Below are positions 26,801 to 35,477 of a stretch of DNA of 64,000 nucleotides, piece after piece. How positions within the stretch are numbered: the first letter of the stretch is position 1; each line of letters begins with the position of its first letter. Position numbers and translations under genes: made by a program. The stretch is taken from assembly GCA_001664505.1 (NCBI GenBank), contig CP011806.1:1778563-1842562 (forward strand), given 5' to 3'. Origin of the DNA: Acidobacteria bacterium Mor1 (GTDB lineage: Bacteria; Acidobacteriota; Polarisedimenticolia; Polarisedimenticolales; Polarisedimenticolaceae). The notes under the pieces were generated by a model that was not told where the DNA came from, did no database searches, and was given only the letters and a program-made list of their open reading frames with translations.

Positions 26801-29720
26801 AAACATCGAGAGGCTCGGTAGTCGCGACCGGCTCGTAGGGCAACGGCCCGCCCCCGATGGCGCTGCGAGCCACCGATTCTGCCGTCGGATAGGGCTCCGG
26901 GCCTGCCTCGTAGCTGCGAACCGCCAGAGACCCTCGGGCACTGGGCAGCCGTCCCAGCTGAGCCGTCTCTCCCGACTCGAGCAGATCCAGGATGGCCGGG
27001 AAGTACTTCTTCTTGCGGGTGAGGTCCGCGTGGCTCACCGGCATGTACCAACAGCGGCCGTTGTCCACGAGGAAGTCGAGCTTCCCCGACTCCCACGTGA
27101 CGGAGCCATCCCCCTCCGGCGTGCCCATCATGCGAAGCCGGTCACCGGTCGTATCGACGCCGCAGGGGGTGCGCTTGTCCTGTCCGAAGACGTAGGCGAC
27201 GCTGCTCAGCGGCTCGATGGGCCGGTGTTGACCGTTGGCATCGAGCAGGTCGCCTTGCCAGAGCGCCCTGGCCCGTGCGATGGCGTCCTCACCGGGTACC
27301 CCTACCGTCCCGTTGCCGAACCAGCGATCCCGATGCAGCTCCTGATACGCCCCCCAGGTATCCGCACTGAAGTAGTCGTCGTGTGCTCTGGAATTGCCCG
27401 TATCGACGAAACCCGGCCGGGGCAACAGCTGCACCGCGCCGGGGAAACCCGAGACGACGTTCAGGAGTGATTGGAGCTTCTTCGTAACGTCGAGACGCGC
27501 CAGCTTGCGGATCGACCCCGCCTTCCCGAGGAGCGTTTCGACCATCAGATGGGACCCGTTGTTCGGCGTGCCGAGCATGACGAAACGGCCGCCACGACGT
27601 TCGGCCAACCGCTGCCACACATCCGGGTGCCGGGCGATCATCGCCCGGGTGACGAGCCCGCCCATGCTGTGGGCCAGAATGCGCACGGGCTGATCGGGGT
27701 TCTCATCGAGGGCCTGGGCGACCCGCTCCGCGAGCAGGTCGGCGGTCTCCTGAATCGGCTTGCGCCAGTCGTAGTCCCACGGAATGACCGCGTGGCTCTC
27801 CTCGAGCTCATCGGCAAGCTTGCCGTAGAACATGCGGAACAGTCCGTCGATCTCGACTCTGTCCGCGAGCCCCTGATAGCGCAGGCTGCCCAGACCACCG
27901 GCAACCAGATCGGCAACGTCGAACCAGACCCGGCCCCGTCTACCCTTCCTGAGGTGCGACCCCATGGTGCCGGGAATGAACACGACCACCGGACGGGTGT
28001 TGGGCTCCTCCGGCCTGTCCGCGCCTTTTGAACCGGAACGGCGGGTATCCGCCTTCGGCTCCTCGAACGAGGACAACGGCTGAAATCGCGTGGCGTCTCC
28101 GGCTCCGAGAAGCCAGCCGCACAGAGCCTCGCGGGTCACGTCGTTCTTGAAGTAGCGGAAGTGGTTGACCTTCGGATTCCGGCGCAACAGGTAGCTCGCC
28201 CCCTCTTCCCGCGCAAGGCCGGCGAACATCGAATCGGTGTCGACGACGAGATCGTTGTCGTAGGAATCGAACAGCATCCAATCCGAGAACATCAGGCCGA
28301 TCCGGGACAGGACGTGGCCGCCCTCGGCGTCGCCCGCGATCACCGCCATTTCCACACCGCGCTGACGGCCGGCGTTGGCCAGCATCTCTCCCAGCGGAGC
28401 GTCGGTCATCATCGACTCGATCCCCGGTACCAGATGCGCCTCGACCCGCTTGTCCGCGATTTCGAGCACGATGCGCTTGAGCATCCCCAGCACCGGGACG
28501 AGGGCCGGGCTGGCCACGGAACTCACGACTTTGTTGAACAGAGACAGCAGGCCCGACAGGAACAGGTCCAGATTGTCCGAAAGGGCGCGGGTCCCTCCCG
28601 CCGGGCAAGCGACACGGACATAGCGCTGAATCCGGAAGTCCTTTTCCTCGAGCAGCGCCCCGAGTTCCTCGAGCTTGCCCAACTCCTCTTCGTTGTAGGC
28701 GTCTTCCAGAGCCGAGGCATCGACCCGCTCTTCTCGCCGTTCTCGCGCCGCTTTGCGCGCCTCGCGGTAGATATCGATCTGCTTCTTCCCCAGCTCGCGA
28801 ATACACAACAGGTCCCCGACCAGGCCCCCGCGAGAGTGGGTAACGAGATGCAGCGCCGCCCCTTTGGGAAGCGTCCGCGCCAACTCCAACGCATTGTCGA
28901 TGGGGCTCTCGGAGAACGTTCGATGCTCGAAGCCGTAGATCCCCCCTGTTGCCTCGCCCTGCAGTCGATTCCAGTCGGCGACCGATGCGCCGAGACCTTC
29001 GAAGCTACCCATGGTGCTGGAGGCGGTTCCATGAATGAACACGAGCATCGGACCGTTCGCGGCGGCCTCTTTCAGGCGGGAGTCCTGCGCAACGAGGCGG
29101 TCTTCCGGTTTGACCTCCTGTCCGCTCCAGCGGTAGAGGCCGGGGGTGCCTCCCAGCCTCGATTCGATCAACGCCATCAGCGCTTTGGCGCCCAAGGTCG
29201 AAACCGAGAAGGCGGCCAGTTCCTCCAGCCGATCGGCCAGCTCCTCCTGGACCTTGTCCTTGACCCAATCGACCGCCTGCTTCTTGGCGGCATCGACGAT
29301 CGCGTCGCTGCCCAGGTCAAACACGGTGAGCTTCGACCAGATCCAGTCACCCAGCCCCCGTGAGGCTCCTGCGGGATCCTTGAGCAGCTCGAGATCGATC
29401 TGGCCGGATTGGGCCTGCCCCGGGTAGAGCCGTTCGAGGAGTTCCGACAGCCGGTCGGCGCGGGTGAAGTAGGTGGTCCCGTCCTCGGCCTCGAGGGCGA
29501 TGAGCCGCTCTCCATCAGCTTGCCTCTGTCCTTCGGCCGCCGATACGCTGCGGGTGCTGCGCGAGATATCGAACTCACCCTCGACCCTGATCAGGGCTTC
29601 GAGGGGATCCGGCGGCGCCTCGGCGCTTCGCGAAGCCGAACTGAGGATCCGCGGCAGCCCTCGCTGCGGGGCTTCGACGCCGTTGAATAGAATCTCGATG
29701 GCCTTCTTGTCGTTCGGCAC
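23889..29720 (-). CDS. Giant CHAT-protease protein with two alpha/beta-hydrolase domains
   Basis: 1943-aa multidomain protein, GTG start preceded by GGGAGAG. Order: unrecognised N-terminus (1-215); first alpha/beta-hydrolase (about 220-340) with LVFIHGTAS oxyanion strand and LVTHSRGG nucleophile elbow (Ser296); second, LCAT/PGAP1-like hydrolase (about 575-905) with VVVFIPGTMGSHL, ILAHSMGG (Ser685) and a possible His897; a region (970-1240) with CGHYDGDPIAGAE and GALVVGLGEM resembling the N-terminal domain of leucyl aminopeptidases; a CHAT caspase-like protease (about 1290-1590) with His1445 in VISAHG and Cys1490 in VFLNCC; and a helical, TPR-like tail (1600-1943). No signal peptide. CHAT proteases are often triggered effectors, so a protease-lipase effector is plausible but unproven. 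Divergent from an unknown 756-aa gene. Confidence 0.85.
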   Translation of the reverse strand: MPNDKKAIEILFNGVEAPQRGLPRILSSASRSAEAPPDPLEALIRVEGEFDISRSTRSVSAAEGQRQADGERLIALEAEDGTTYFTRADRLSELLERLYPGQAQSGQIDLELLKDPAGASRGLGDWIWSKLTVFDLGSDAIVDAAKKQAVDWVKDKVQEELADRLEELAAFSVSTLGAKALMALIESRLGGTPGLYRWSGQEVKPEDRLVAQDSRLKEAAANGPMLVFIHGTASSTMGSFEGLGASVADWNRLQGEATGGIYGFEHRTFSESPIDNALELARTLPKGAALHLVTHSRGGLVGDLLCIRELGKKQIDIYREARKAARERREERVDASALEDAYNEEELGKLEELGALLEEKDFRIQRYVRVACPAGGTRALSDNLDLFLSGLLSLFNKVVSSVASPALVPVLGMLKRIVLEIADKRVEAHLVPGIESMMTDAPLGEMLANAGRQRGVEMAVIAGDAEGGHVLSRIGLMFSDWMLFDSYDNDLVVDTDSMFAGLAREEGASYLLRRNPKVNHFRYFKNDVTREALCGWLLGAGDATRFQPLSSFEEPKADTRRSGSKGADRPEEPNTRPVVVFIPGTMGSHLRKGRRGRVWFDVADLVAGGLGSLRYQGLADRVEIDGLFRMFYGKLADELEESHAVIPWDYDWRKPIQETADLLAERVAQALDENPDQPVRILAHSMGGLVTRAMIARHPDVWQRLAERRGGRFVMLGTPNNGSHLMVETLLGKAGSIRKLARLDVTKKLQSLLNVVSGFPGAVQLLPRPGFVDTGNSRAHDDYFSADTWGAYQELHRDRWFGNGTVGVPGEDAIARARALWQGDLLDANGQHRPIEPLSSVAYVFGQDKRTPCGVDTTGDRLRMMGTPEGDGSVTWESGKLDFLVDNGRCWYMPVSHADLTRKKKYFPAILDLLESGETAQLGRLPSARGSLAVRSYEAGPEPYPTAESVARSAIGGGPLPYEPVATTEPLDVSVMAMDLRHSAHPVMCGHYDGDPIAGAESQIDRTLVGGALRKRDQLDLYPGQVGTSAIVLQPQNPEELKRGTRRGALVVGLGEMTDRLTTGELTRTVRVGVLELLLRLREQMQERTPEKPEEPAPGGIVLASLLLGNNSTTNIDISNSIDSVVLGVCQANREFRESSSVPLAVRELRFVELFLEKAITAAHALTQINQRVGRELKNAGAHVIPATELGHGSGYRRRMTIDGGAGYWPRIIVSNADRPDDECPADCRERSSRTEPREEGVSPIANRLRFLYLSQRARAEKVANQRQPGLVERMVKDTVHSSHYDEALARSLYYLLVPVEFKSIAREAERIVLVVDPYTADLPWEMMQADDVPAVLRTNIVRQLASGRARRGRQARAQKRALVIADPRTDGFDQRFEVKDSKDKVIESLAPLPGAAAEGVEIVKILERAGYACAEPRPPAHPDYRQVIAALSDGGYRILVISAHGIHALPGGGDKKPRTGIVLSSGFVLSAAEIGQMSVVPEVVFLNCCHLAKTDAGIEGSNRLAYSISRELIEMGARCVVAAGWAVDDSAAKEFACRFFTEFVDDGRSFGDAVHAARRAAYEAFPASNTWGAYQAYGDPDFRLRTDRGGSDWTPRPFVAPEELIEALRQVKSDATDGGDVDAVAKKIDGILARVVNKSWIDRPDVQGKIGEIYGDCGMAGFAMARKSYLRSLDSIDPHESLGITTIQQLANLEARTAEYMATDPKKRADAGKLVDAAIARLDRLHEATTIQAVEGLEHLQLAQTTQLAHRTFRASAYKIKAVILARGNEKWPSIEPMVKASRDEYERAERHPGDQAFEFYALLNRLHLDAVLDQGPKTKNRSLRKERMALALECEHRAGKRYASTYRFWDAVGIADARLATVLLDRKLSSAAVEEDVLRLYQNAAGGVARPARKFESTIRQLRALAELYQARAKTGKGRGGPVSALRRMADRLEAGASGNG

Positions 29721-30109
29721 AGGTAGCTCTCCCTAGCGTACGGATTCCGCTCCGTGCGGGCGCGCAAACGAGGGTGGGACCGGCAACGCCGTTCGAGCCC
29801 TCCACGAGGAGCGCGGCAAGGACTTCTCTGGGTCAAGCGTAGTCCAGTTCGTCCGGGTTTCCAATCTCCAATTGCCATCCGCGACCGAGGGACATCGCGG
29901 ATTCGGGAGGAGCGGCCGTCCCTGTCCGGGACGGCGGGAGCGGAGCAACCATCTCGCTGCGGGGCGCCGCAGAAGGTGCGGCAACCTAGAGCTACTAGAG
30001 CTTCCGTCACGGCCGCCAAGCTTCACGCCCGCAGGACGATTTCCGGGCTAGGATGGTCGGCAGAAACGGGCGTGTTCCCGAGTTCGCAACCAAGCAATCG
30101 GAGACCGAC
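29721..30109. other. Divergent intergenic region of the CHAT locus
   Basis: About 390 nt between two divergent start codons. It holds a perfect 8-bp hairpin (GCCGTCCC...GGGACGGC near 29924-29944) and a GCTAGGAT -10-like box near 30047-30054, 55 nt before the plus-strand ATG. Small open frames here lack ribosome sites and are not called as genes. Confidence 0.45.
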
Positions 30110-32380
30110 ATGGACCTCGACAAGATCGGAGAATGGCTGGATTCCGTCGACCGCAAGTTGAAAGATCCGAGTCTGGCGCGTGACCTTCACGAGGCCAAAC
30201 TCTCGAAGCCGGTGGCCCTCAAGCTTCAGGGCGCGACCTTCACCCTCGACGGCAAGGCCGGCATCCACGTTCACAACTCCAAGGACGACACCGATGAAGA
30301 CGGTGTGCTGTTGACCAAGGAGGGGGAGAGCCTGGAAACCGATCACCACAAGATCCCGCCGCAGATCTCCTTCAAACCGAGCAAGGTCTGGCTGAAGTAC
30401 CGGGCCGAGGCGACGGCCAAGGGGTCCGCCTCGCGCAGTCTGGAGGATCTCGGGTTCTCACTGGACGGGAACGCCGGCGTGAGCCTCAGCTCCTACCGGG
30501 TTCATGGCGGGGAGGAAAAACTCAAGGATGCGGTCCTCGGAGACCTGAAGTCGTTGAAGACCATCCTTTCTGCGCGCCAGGTGCGAGAGCTCGAGATCGG
30601 CGAAGCGGTGTCGATGCGGGCCCATGGTCGCATCGAGGGCTCGCTCACCTTCGCCTGGAGTGATGTCTTCACCACACAGATGAGTGTCCTGACCGACACG
30701 CTGGCGACCAACGAGACCCTGGGCATCAAGGTCGGCGCCAACGCCTCGGCAGACGTGACCTTCCGCGTCAACGACGAGTTCGTCCTGACCTTTGCCCGCG
30801 ACCACAGCGCCCACGTCCGTGTCGCCGTGCGCAAGGCCAAGGACCGCCGTTTCGGCGCCAAGCTGAGCGCATCGGTCGGCGTCGAGTTCGCCGACCCCAG
30901 GAAGGTCCAGGAGGTACTCAAACCGGTGCTCGAGGGTGTGCTCGGCGAACCCGAAAGCAAGATCGAGGAGATCCTCGCATTCCGGGAGCTGGACGACCTG
31001 AGCGAACGGCAGCGGGAGATCGCGGAGAAGGTCATCGACCGGCTGGGGCTCGACGACGCATTCGCCGAGCTCGAGGATCTGCGCGACGAGGTGAAGGCCC
31101 TGCGCGTGAAGCTCGAAGGGCTCTTGAAGCAGGCTGCGGAGCTGAAGGCCAAGATCGGCCTGAGCTACGAGTACTCCCGGGTACGCCAGAAGACGAGCCT
31201 GCTCCAGGCGAAGATCGCCAACAACAAGATCTCCGGATACCACGCTCCCCTGGTGAAGGGGAAGCTGCGCCCCATCCTCGACGACATCGACGCAGGCGCG
31301 GCAGGCGTCTCGCTCGAGAGCTACATGAACCAGGACTCCCTCAAGGTGCGCCGCGCCTTCGGATTCTCGCTGGGGATCGGAAAGTGGTGGAGCCTGAGTG
31401 ACCGCAGCGAGAAAGAGCTGGACGAAACCGTGGACATCCTCGCGCGCCCCGGTGAAGAGACCCGGAGCCGGGTCAGCTTCCGCGGGCTGAGCGCCTTCGA
31501 GGTCCGGGCCGGCAGGAACCAGAAGAGGATCAGCGGCGATCTCAGTGCGTCGATGGACGACTTTTCGGCGAGCCTCGAGCCCAAGGCGAACGAGTTCGAC
31601 TTCGGGTTCCATCTGATGTTCCAGTGGGGTGAGCGGAAGCTCAAGCGGGACGAGATCCCGCTGCATATCGACCACGCCATGCTCTGGCGCGCCCTCGCCC
31701 CCGAAGAACGGGAAGACTGGACGGCACAGGTAGGCACCGGCTTCGGCGACAAGCAGGACGTGGAGATGACCTGCCAGGTGAAGTTCGACGACACGGCGTT
31801 CCGCTGGTTCATCATGGGTATCGGCGAGGACCAGGACTTCGAGGACGCCCGGTTCGGGCAGGCGATGGGAGCGGCGATGCCCTGGACCGATCGGAAGGCC
31901 CTCCGCGAGGTGCGGCAATCCGAGGAGCGGCGGCGTCGCTACTACGGAGCGCTCTGGACCCGGTACCTTCAATCCCCTTCCATGCAGGCCAGCGGGCTCG
32001 AAGCCCTGGCCAAGGAAAACTTCCGCGCGTGGCGTTTCCCCAAGGTGGCCCGCTTCGAAGGCGCCGGAAACCACGCCACCAGCATGGGCATGCTGGTGGC
32101 CCGCAACACCCAGATGCGTCGCCGTTGGAAGGAGTTCCACGCCGGCTGCCTCAGGCTGCAGCGCGCGATTCTCGACCGGAAGCCCTACACCGAGATTCGA
32201 AAGGCGTACCGCTCAATGCGGCCGCTGTGGAGCAATGAGCTGCTGGCACGTGCGCTCGGCATCTACATGCTCGATCGGGCCTCCGAGGGAGCGCCGTCGA
32301 TCAAGGCGGGTGTCGAACGGGTGCTGACCGTCACCCGGGACGCCAATAACGCCAGCGTGTTGACCATCAGCCTGTCCTGA
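30110..32380 (+). CDS. Large protein of unknown family beside the CHAT gene
   Basis: 756-aa soluble protein with no signal peptide and no recognised domain. The first ~270 residues alternate short polar beta-strands (LKLQGATFTLDGKAGIHVHN; GVSLSSYRV). Residues about 275-375 are strongly helical and charged, probably coiled coil (DDLSERQREIAEKVIDRL; ELEDLRDEVKALRVKLEGLLKQAAELKAK). A second beta-rich part (390-600) and an Arg-rich helical C-terminus (620-720, RQSEERRRRYYGAL) follow. The layout loosely recalls tube or pore-forming proteins with a helical hairpin, but I cannot assign it. Start at 30110 has GGAG upstream; an earlier in-frame ATG is possible. Divergent from the CHAT protein, so partner, substrate or inhibitor roles are all open. 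Confidence 0.6.
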   Translation: MDLDKIGEWLDSVDRKLKDPSLARDLHEAKLSKPVALKLQGATFTLDGKAGIHVHNSKDDTDEDGVLLTKEGESLETDHHKIPPQISFKPSKVWLKYRAEATAKGSASRSLEDLGFSLDGNAGVSLSSYRVHGGEEKLKDAVLGDLKSLKTILSARQVRELEIGEAVSMRAHGRIEGSLTFAWSDVFTTQMSVLTDTLATNETLGIKVGANASADVTFRVNDEFVLTFARDHSAHVRVAVRKAKDRRFGAKLSASVGVEFADPRKVQEVLKPVLEGVLGEPESKIEEILAFRELDDLSERQREIAEKVIDRLGLDDAFAELEDLRDEVKALRVKLEGLLKQAAELKAKIGLSYEYSRVRQKTSLLQAKIANNKISGYHAPLVKGKLRPILDDIDAGAAGVSLESYMNQDSLKVRRAFGFSLGIGKWWSLSDRSEKELDETVDILARPGEETRSRVSFRGLSAFEVRAGRNQKRISGDLSASMDDFSASLEPKANEFDFGFHLMFQWGERKLKRDEIPLHIDHAMLWRALAPEEREDWTAQVGTGFGDKQDVEMTCQVKFDDTAFRWFIMGIGEDQDFEDARFGQAMGAAMPWTDRKALREVRQSEERRRRYYGALWTRYLQSPSMQASGLEALAKENFRAWRFPKVARFEGAGNHATSMGMLVARNTQMRRRWKEFHAGCLRLQRAILDRKPYTEIRKAYRSMRPLWSNELLARALGIYMLDRASEGAPSIKAGVERVLTVTRDANNASVLTISLS

Positions 32381-32402
32381 AGACCCACCCCGCACTCTCT
32401 AT

Positions 32403-32433
32403 CGGGGCACCTCGGACTCGCCGGGGTGCCCCG
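32403..32433. terminator. Hairpin between convergent genes
   Basis: CGGGGCACC and GGTGCCCCG pair perfectly (9 bp) around a 13-nt loop, 22 nt after the stop of the 756-aa gene and 31 nt before the end of the convergent hydrolase. No T-run; likely bidirectional. Confidence 0.55.
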
Positions 32434-32464
32434 CCGCCCTGCCGGAACGGAAGGCCTCGTGCCG

Positions 32465-33370
32465 CTAGCGCCTGCCTCGCGCAAAGCGCCGCACCTGGTC
32501 CATCATGTCGTCGAACAAGACGTTCCTGGGCGTGCAGACACTCCCGTCGAGGCCGATCACGTCCTCCTGCAAGACCAACCCACCGTGGGTCACGCCCTTG
32601 CGCTTGGGGATGTAGTACGCCGTGAACCGGGAGCTGCGCCGCTGCAGCTTCTTGATCCCGGCGATGTTCGCGGTCTCGTCGGCATGCGAGTGGGCGGCGA
32701 AGACCCGCTTCTCGAACGGCTGCTTCGAGTCGAAGTCGCCGATGATCCCGTCATTCTCCTTGATCAGCCTGACCAGTTGATGCGCCCCGTCCTTGTCGAC
32801 GTACGCGTATTTGACCGGGTTGTTGCCGACCAGCGGCTTGTCCCGATCGCGTCTGTCCAGGAACTCCTTCGCCCGCTTCGAACGCAGCAGGCGCTCCGCC
32901 ATGTCACCGACCAGGCCGCTTCCCATGGCAACCAGGTCCAGCGCCGCCGAGAAGAGGTACAGATCGCCGGTGATCCTGGGAGACTGGCAGGCAACGTTGA
33001 AGCTCAACGCGCCTCCCGTCGAGAGGCCGCCGACGCTCACGTGGCGAGGAGTCGCCCGAGCAGCCGCAGCCACCGCCCAGCGCACCTGGCGCTTCCACTC
33101 TTCGAGCTCCACCTCTTCCATTCCGCGGGGTTTCTTCAGGCCGTGACAATGCAAGAGCGGCAGGTAGACGTTGTACCCCAGCGTCTCGTGGAAGAAACGC
33201 CCGATGTCCGTCATGTAGTGGGGTGAGTCGCTGAGACCGTGCACCAGTACGATCGACCTCTTGGCCCCTCGCCGGGTCTTGTAGCGAGGCTCGCATCCGA
33301 CGCGAACGGTCCGGTCAGAGAACTGCTTGAAGGTGCGGTAGTAGTTCTTCCATACGGTTAGTCCAGGCAT
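32465..33370 (-). CDS. Alpha/beta-hydrolase (carboxylesterase-like)
   Basis: 301-aa serine hydrolase without signal peptide. Oxyanion strand SIVLVHGLSDSPHYM, nucleophile elbow VGGLSTGGAL (G-L-S-T-G, Ser about 123), likely Asp in the GDFDSKQPF region and His in FAAHSHADET or THGG. The spacing suits a monoacylglycerol-lipase or carboxylesterase type. The substrate is unknown. Third hydrolase in the CHAT neighbourhood, convergent with the 756-aa unknown. Whether it belongs to the same system is inference. Start ATG follows the GGGAGAAAAAG site. Confidence 0.8.
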   Translation of the reverse strand: MPGLTVWKNYYRTFKQFSDRTVRVGCEPRYKTRRGAKRSIVLVHGLSDSPHYMTDIGRFFHETLGYNVYLPLLHCHGLKKPRGMEEVELEEWKRQVRWAVAAAARATPRHVSVGGLSTGGALSFNVACQSPRITGDLYLFSAALDLVAMGSGLVGDMAERLLRSKRAKEFLDRRDRDKPLVGNNPVKYAYVDKDGAHQLVRLIKENDGIIGDFDSKQPFEKRVFAAHSHADETANIAGIKKLQRRSSRFTAYYIPKRKGVTHGGLVLQEDVIGLDGSVCTPRNVLFDDMMDQVRRFARGRR

Positions 33371-33482
33371 CTTTTTCTCCCGCGGCGGGTGTCCGAGCCG
33401 GCCGGCCTTTGCGACGACTATACCCTGACCGGGCCGTCGCGGTCTGCCGGATTGAACCGCTAGAGATCGCCTGCAGCCTCCT

Positions 33483-33842
33483 TCACGCCGGCGGCGTGCG
33501 CAGGATCTTCTCCATCGCCTTCCCCCGGGCGAGTTCGTCGATGAGCTTGTCCAGGTAACGGAGCTTCCGCATCAACGGCTCTTCGACCTCCTCGACCCTC
33601 ACGCCGCAGACCACCCCCTTGATCAAGGAGGCGTCGGGGTTGAATGCCGGAGACTCTTCGATAAAGGCCTCGACGGTAACCTCCCGGTCGAGTTGTTTCT
33701 CGAGCCCGGCCTGATCGTAGCCGGTCAACCAGCGAATGATCTCGTCGACCTCCTCTTTCGTTCGGTCCTTCTTCTCGGCCTTCTGAACGTAGAGCGGGTA
33801 GACCTTGGCGAAGATCATCGAATAGACGCGGTGTTTGGCCAT
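33483..33842 (-). CDS. DUF2200 family protein
   Basis: 119-aa cytosolic protein matching DUF2200 along its length: [89 protein letters not shown]. The family is widespread and uncharacterised. Start at 33842 gives the conserved N-terminus; longer in-frame starts fall inside the upstream gene. Lies 2 nt after the stop of the beta-lactamase-family gene (TGA-GC-ATG) and is probably cotranscribed with it. Confidence 0.88.
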   Translation of the reverse strand: MAKHRVYSMIFAKVYPLYVQKAEKKDRTKEEVDEIIRWLTGYDQAGLEKQLDREVTVEAFIEESPAFNPDASLIKGVVCGVRVEEVEEPLMRKLRYLDKLIDELARGKAMEKILRTPPA

Positions 33843-33844
33843 GC

Positions 33845-35347
33845 TCAATCCCCTTCTCGTGACGGGACCCTGCGCAACACCTCTAGAGCGTTGCCCGCCA
33901 CGCTGTACTCCCACCAGCCGGCGCGATCTCCATCCCGGTGGAATCGTTGCAGCATATCCGGCTGCCCGGAACGCCGGAAGACCCAATCGCCGACATGTAT
34001 GACCCGCTCGAGTTCCTCCTCGCCGGAACGAACCACCAACTCGTCACCGTCAAAGGTGGCCGTCAGAACCCTGAAGTCCTGGTAGTCCCCCTCGATCATC
34101 CGCCTCTCTTCAGGAGTGAGCGCGACCGGCTCGAAGGCGGCCCCCTCCGGCTCCAGGCCCAGCAGGAGCGCCGCGACCTCGGCCTCGTACTGGTGCGCGT
34201 GGGGCACATCGGGTCCATTGGTATTCGCCACCACCGCGACCTGTAGCGACGCCTCGGGGTAGCTGTAAAGAGCCGCTGTACCGCTGAGGTAGGTTCCGGT
34301 GTGACCGTATCGCGTTGCGCCTCTGAACTCCCCCAGTCTCATGCCCAGCCCGTAGGGAATCTCCGCGGCCTGCTCCGTGCCATGCAGAACCGTCGGCGCC
34401 CGCATCAGGGCGAGGGATTGACCGCTTACGATTCCACCCGCGTCGAGGCGGATCATCCACCGGAGCAGGTCCGATACGCCGGATCGCACGGCGCCCGATC
34501 CACCCCAGGCCGACATGTGGAGGCCCGGTGCGACCCGGAGCGCATCCCCGTCGCGCCGGAAGTGGCCGGAGACCCGGTCCTCCGGTGGAGCCTCGCAGAC
34601 CAGCATTCCGTTGGGCCCGAGGGGCGCGATCACATACTCGGTGACGTAGCGGTCGTAACGCATGCCGGAGACTTCAGCGACCACCTCGCCCAGGAACAGA
34701 TAGCCCGGGTTGGAGTAAACGTGGGCTTCTCCCGCAGCGAACCTCACGCCCCCCTGGGCCAACTCCACATCGGTCACCAGCTCCGCGCCGAATCGTGGCC
34801 CGAAGTAGTCCTGTGGCGCATCGAACTCGTCGACCTCCGCGGAAACGAACCCGGGCGTGTGCCGCAAGAGCTGTTCGAGGGTTGCCTCCGGGTAGTGAGA
34901 CGGTATCCAGGACAGATGGTCCTGCGCCCGGTCCTCGAGAGACAACCGGCCCTGCTCGACCAACTGCATCACCGCGGCAGAGGTGAACACCTTGCCGATG
35001 GAGCCCAGGTCGAATCGGGTATTCGTGGTCACGGGGACGGTCCCGCCCGCGTCCGCCCAACCAAACCCTTTTGCAAAGACGACCTCGCCGTCCAGGGCCA
35101 CCGCGATGGCCAGCCCGACGATCCCGTCCTGGGCAACGGCGCGCTGTCCGATCGAAACAACCGCCGAGCGAGTCTCCCCATCGAGGGTTGCTGCAAGTTC
35201 GGCCTCGGTACCCTTGGATGAGCCCTGACAACCCATCAGAAGGCAAGCCGCCAGCAGTGCCCACCCCCATCGGCAGTGGACTGAGCCCCGGTGCGGCTCC
35301 CGGCGAGCCGCGCGGCAAAGGTCGACACCCAACATGGCTCGCTTCAT
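33845..35347 (-). CDS. Beta-lactamase-family serine hydrolase, lipoprotein
   Basis: 500-aa exported hydrolase of the serine beta-lactamase/EstB family. The nucleophile motif is S-I-G-K ([14 protein letters not shown]) and the second motif Y-S-N ([13 protein letters not shown]); an HTG-like third motif is [12 protein letters not shown]-terminal ~110-aa lipocalin-like beta domain follows. Lipoprotein signal with LLMGC (about residue 40), preceded by an unusually long Arg-rich stretch. Start chosen because AGGAGG lies 8 nt upstream. Such proteins are usually D-aminopeptidases or esterases rather than antibiotic-resistance enzymes. First gene of a two-gene unit with DUF2200. Confidence 0.85.
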   Translation of the reverse strand: MKRAMLGVDLCRAARREPHRGSVHCRWGWALLAACLLMGCQGSSKGTEAELAATLDGETRSAVVSIGQRAVAQDGIVGLAIAVALDGEVVFAKGFGWADAGGTVPVTTNTRFDLGSIGKVFTSAAVMQLVEQGRLSLEDRAQDHLSWIPSHYPEATLEQLLRHTPGFVSAEVDEFDAPQDYFGPRFGAELVTDVELAQGGVRFAAGEAHVYSNPGYLFLGEVVAEVSGMRYDRYVTEYVIAPLGPNGMLVCEAPPEDRVSGHFRRDGDALRVAPGLHMSAWGGSGAVRSGVSDLLRWMIRLDAGGIVSGQSLALMRAPTVLHGTEQAAEIPYGLGMRLGEFRGATRYGHTGTYLSGTAALYSYPEASLQVAVVANTNGPDVPHAHQYEAEVAALLLGLEPEGAAFEPVALTPEERRMIEGDYQDFRVLTATFDGDELVVRSGEEELERVIHVGDWVFRRSGQPDMLQRFHRDGDRAGWWEYSVAGNALEVLRRVPSREGD

Positions 35348-35442
35348 CAGATGGCCTCCTGGGCATCTTTCATACCAACGTTCATTCCGTTGAGGCAACC
35401 AATGGCACCTCTCCAGCGACCCGTCGTGATACCCGTCGTAGA

Positions 35443-35471
35443 TTCCCTCGAACTCTCCGATCGGGTACAGT
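35443..35471 (+). promoter_or_regulatory. Candidate promoter (TTCCCT-N17-TACAGT), leaderless
   Basis: TTCCCT (35443-35448) and TACAGT (35466-35471) are 17 nt apart. Exactly 6 nt separate the -10 from the ATG at 35478, which lacks a ribosome site, so the message would start at the start codon. Confidence 0.45.
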
Positions 35472-35477
35472 GATCGG

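Noticed and set aside
29754-30161. Small gene in the intergenic region of the CHAT locus
   Set aside because: No ribosome site, Arg-rich composition, overlaps the start of the 756-aa gene in another frame.
33845-35347. Antibiotic-resistance beta-lactamase
   Set aside because: The S-x-x-K/Y-S-N pattern with a C-terminal beta domain fits esterase or D-aminopeptidase relatives better than class C beta-lactamases.
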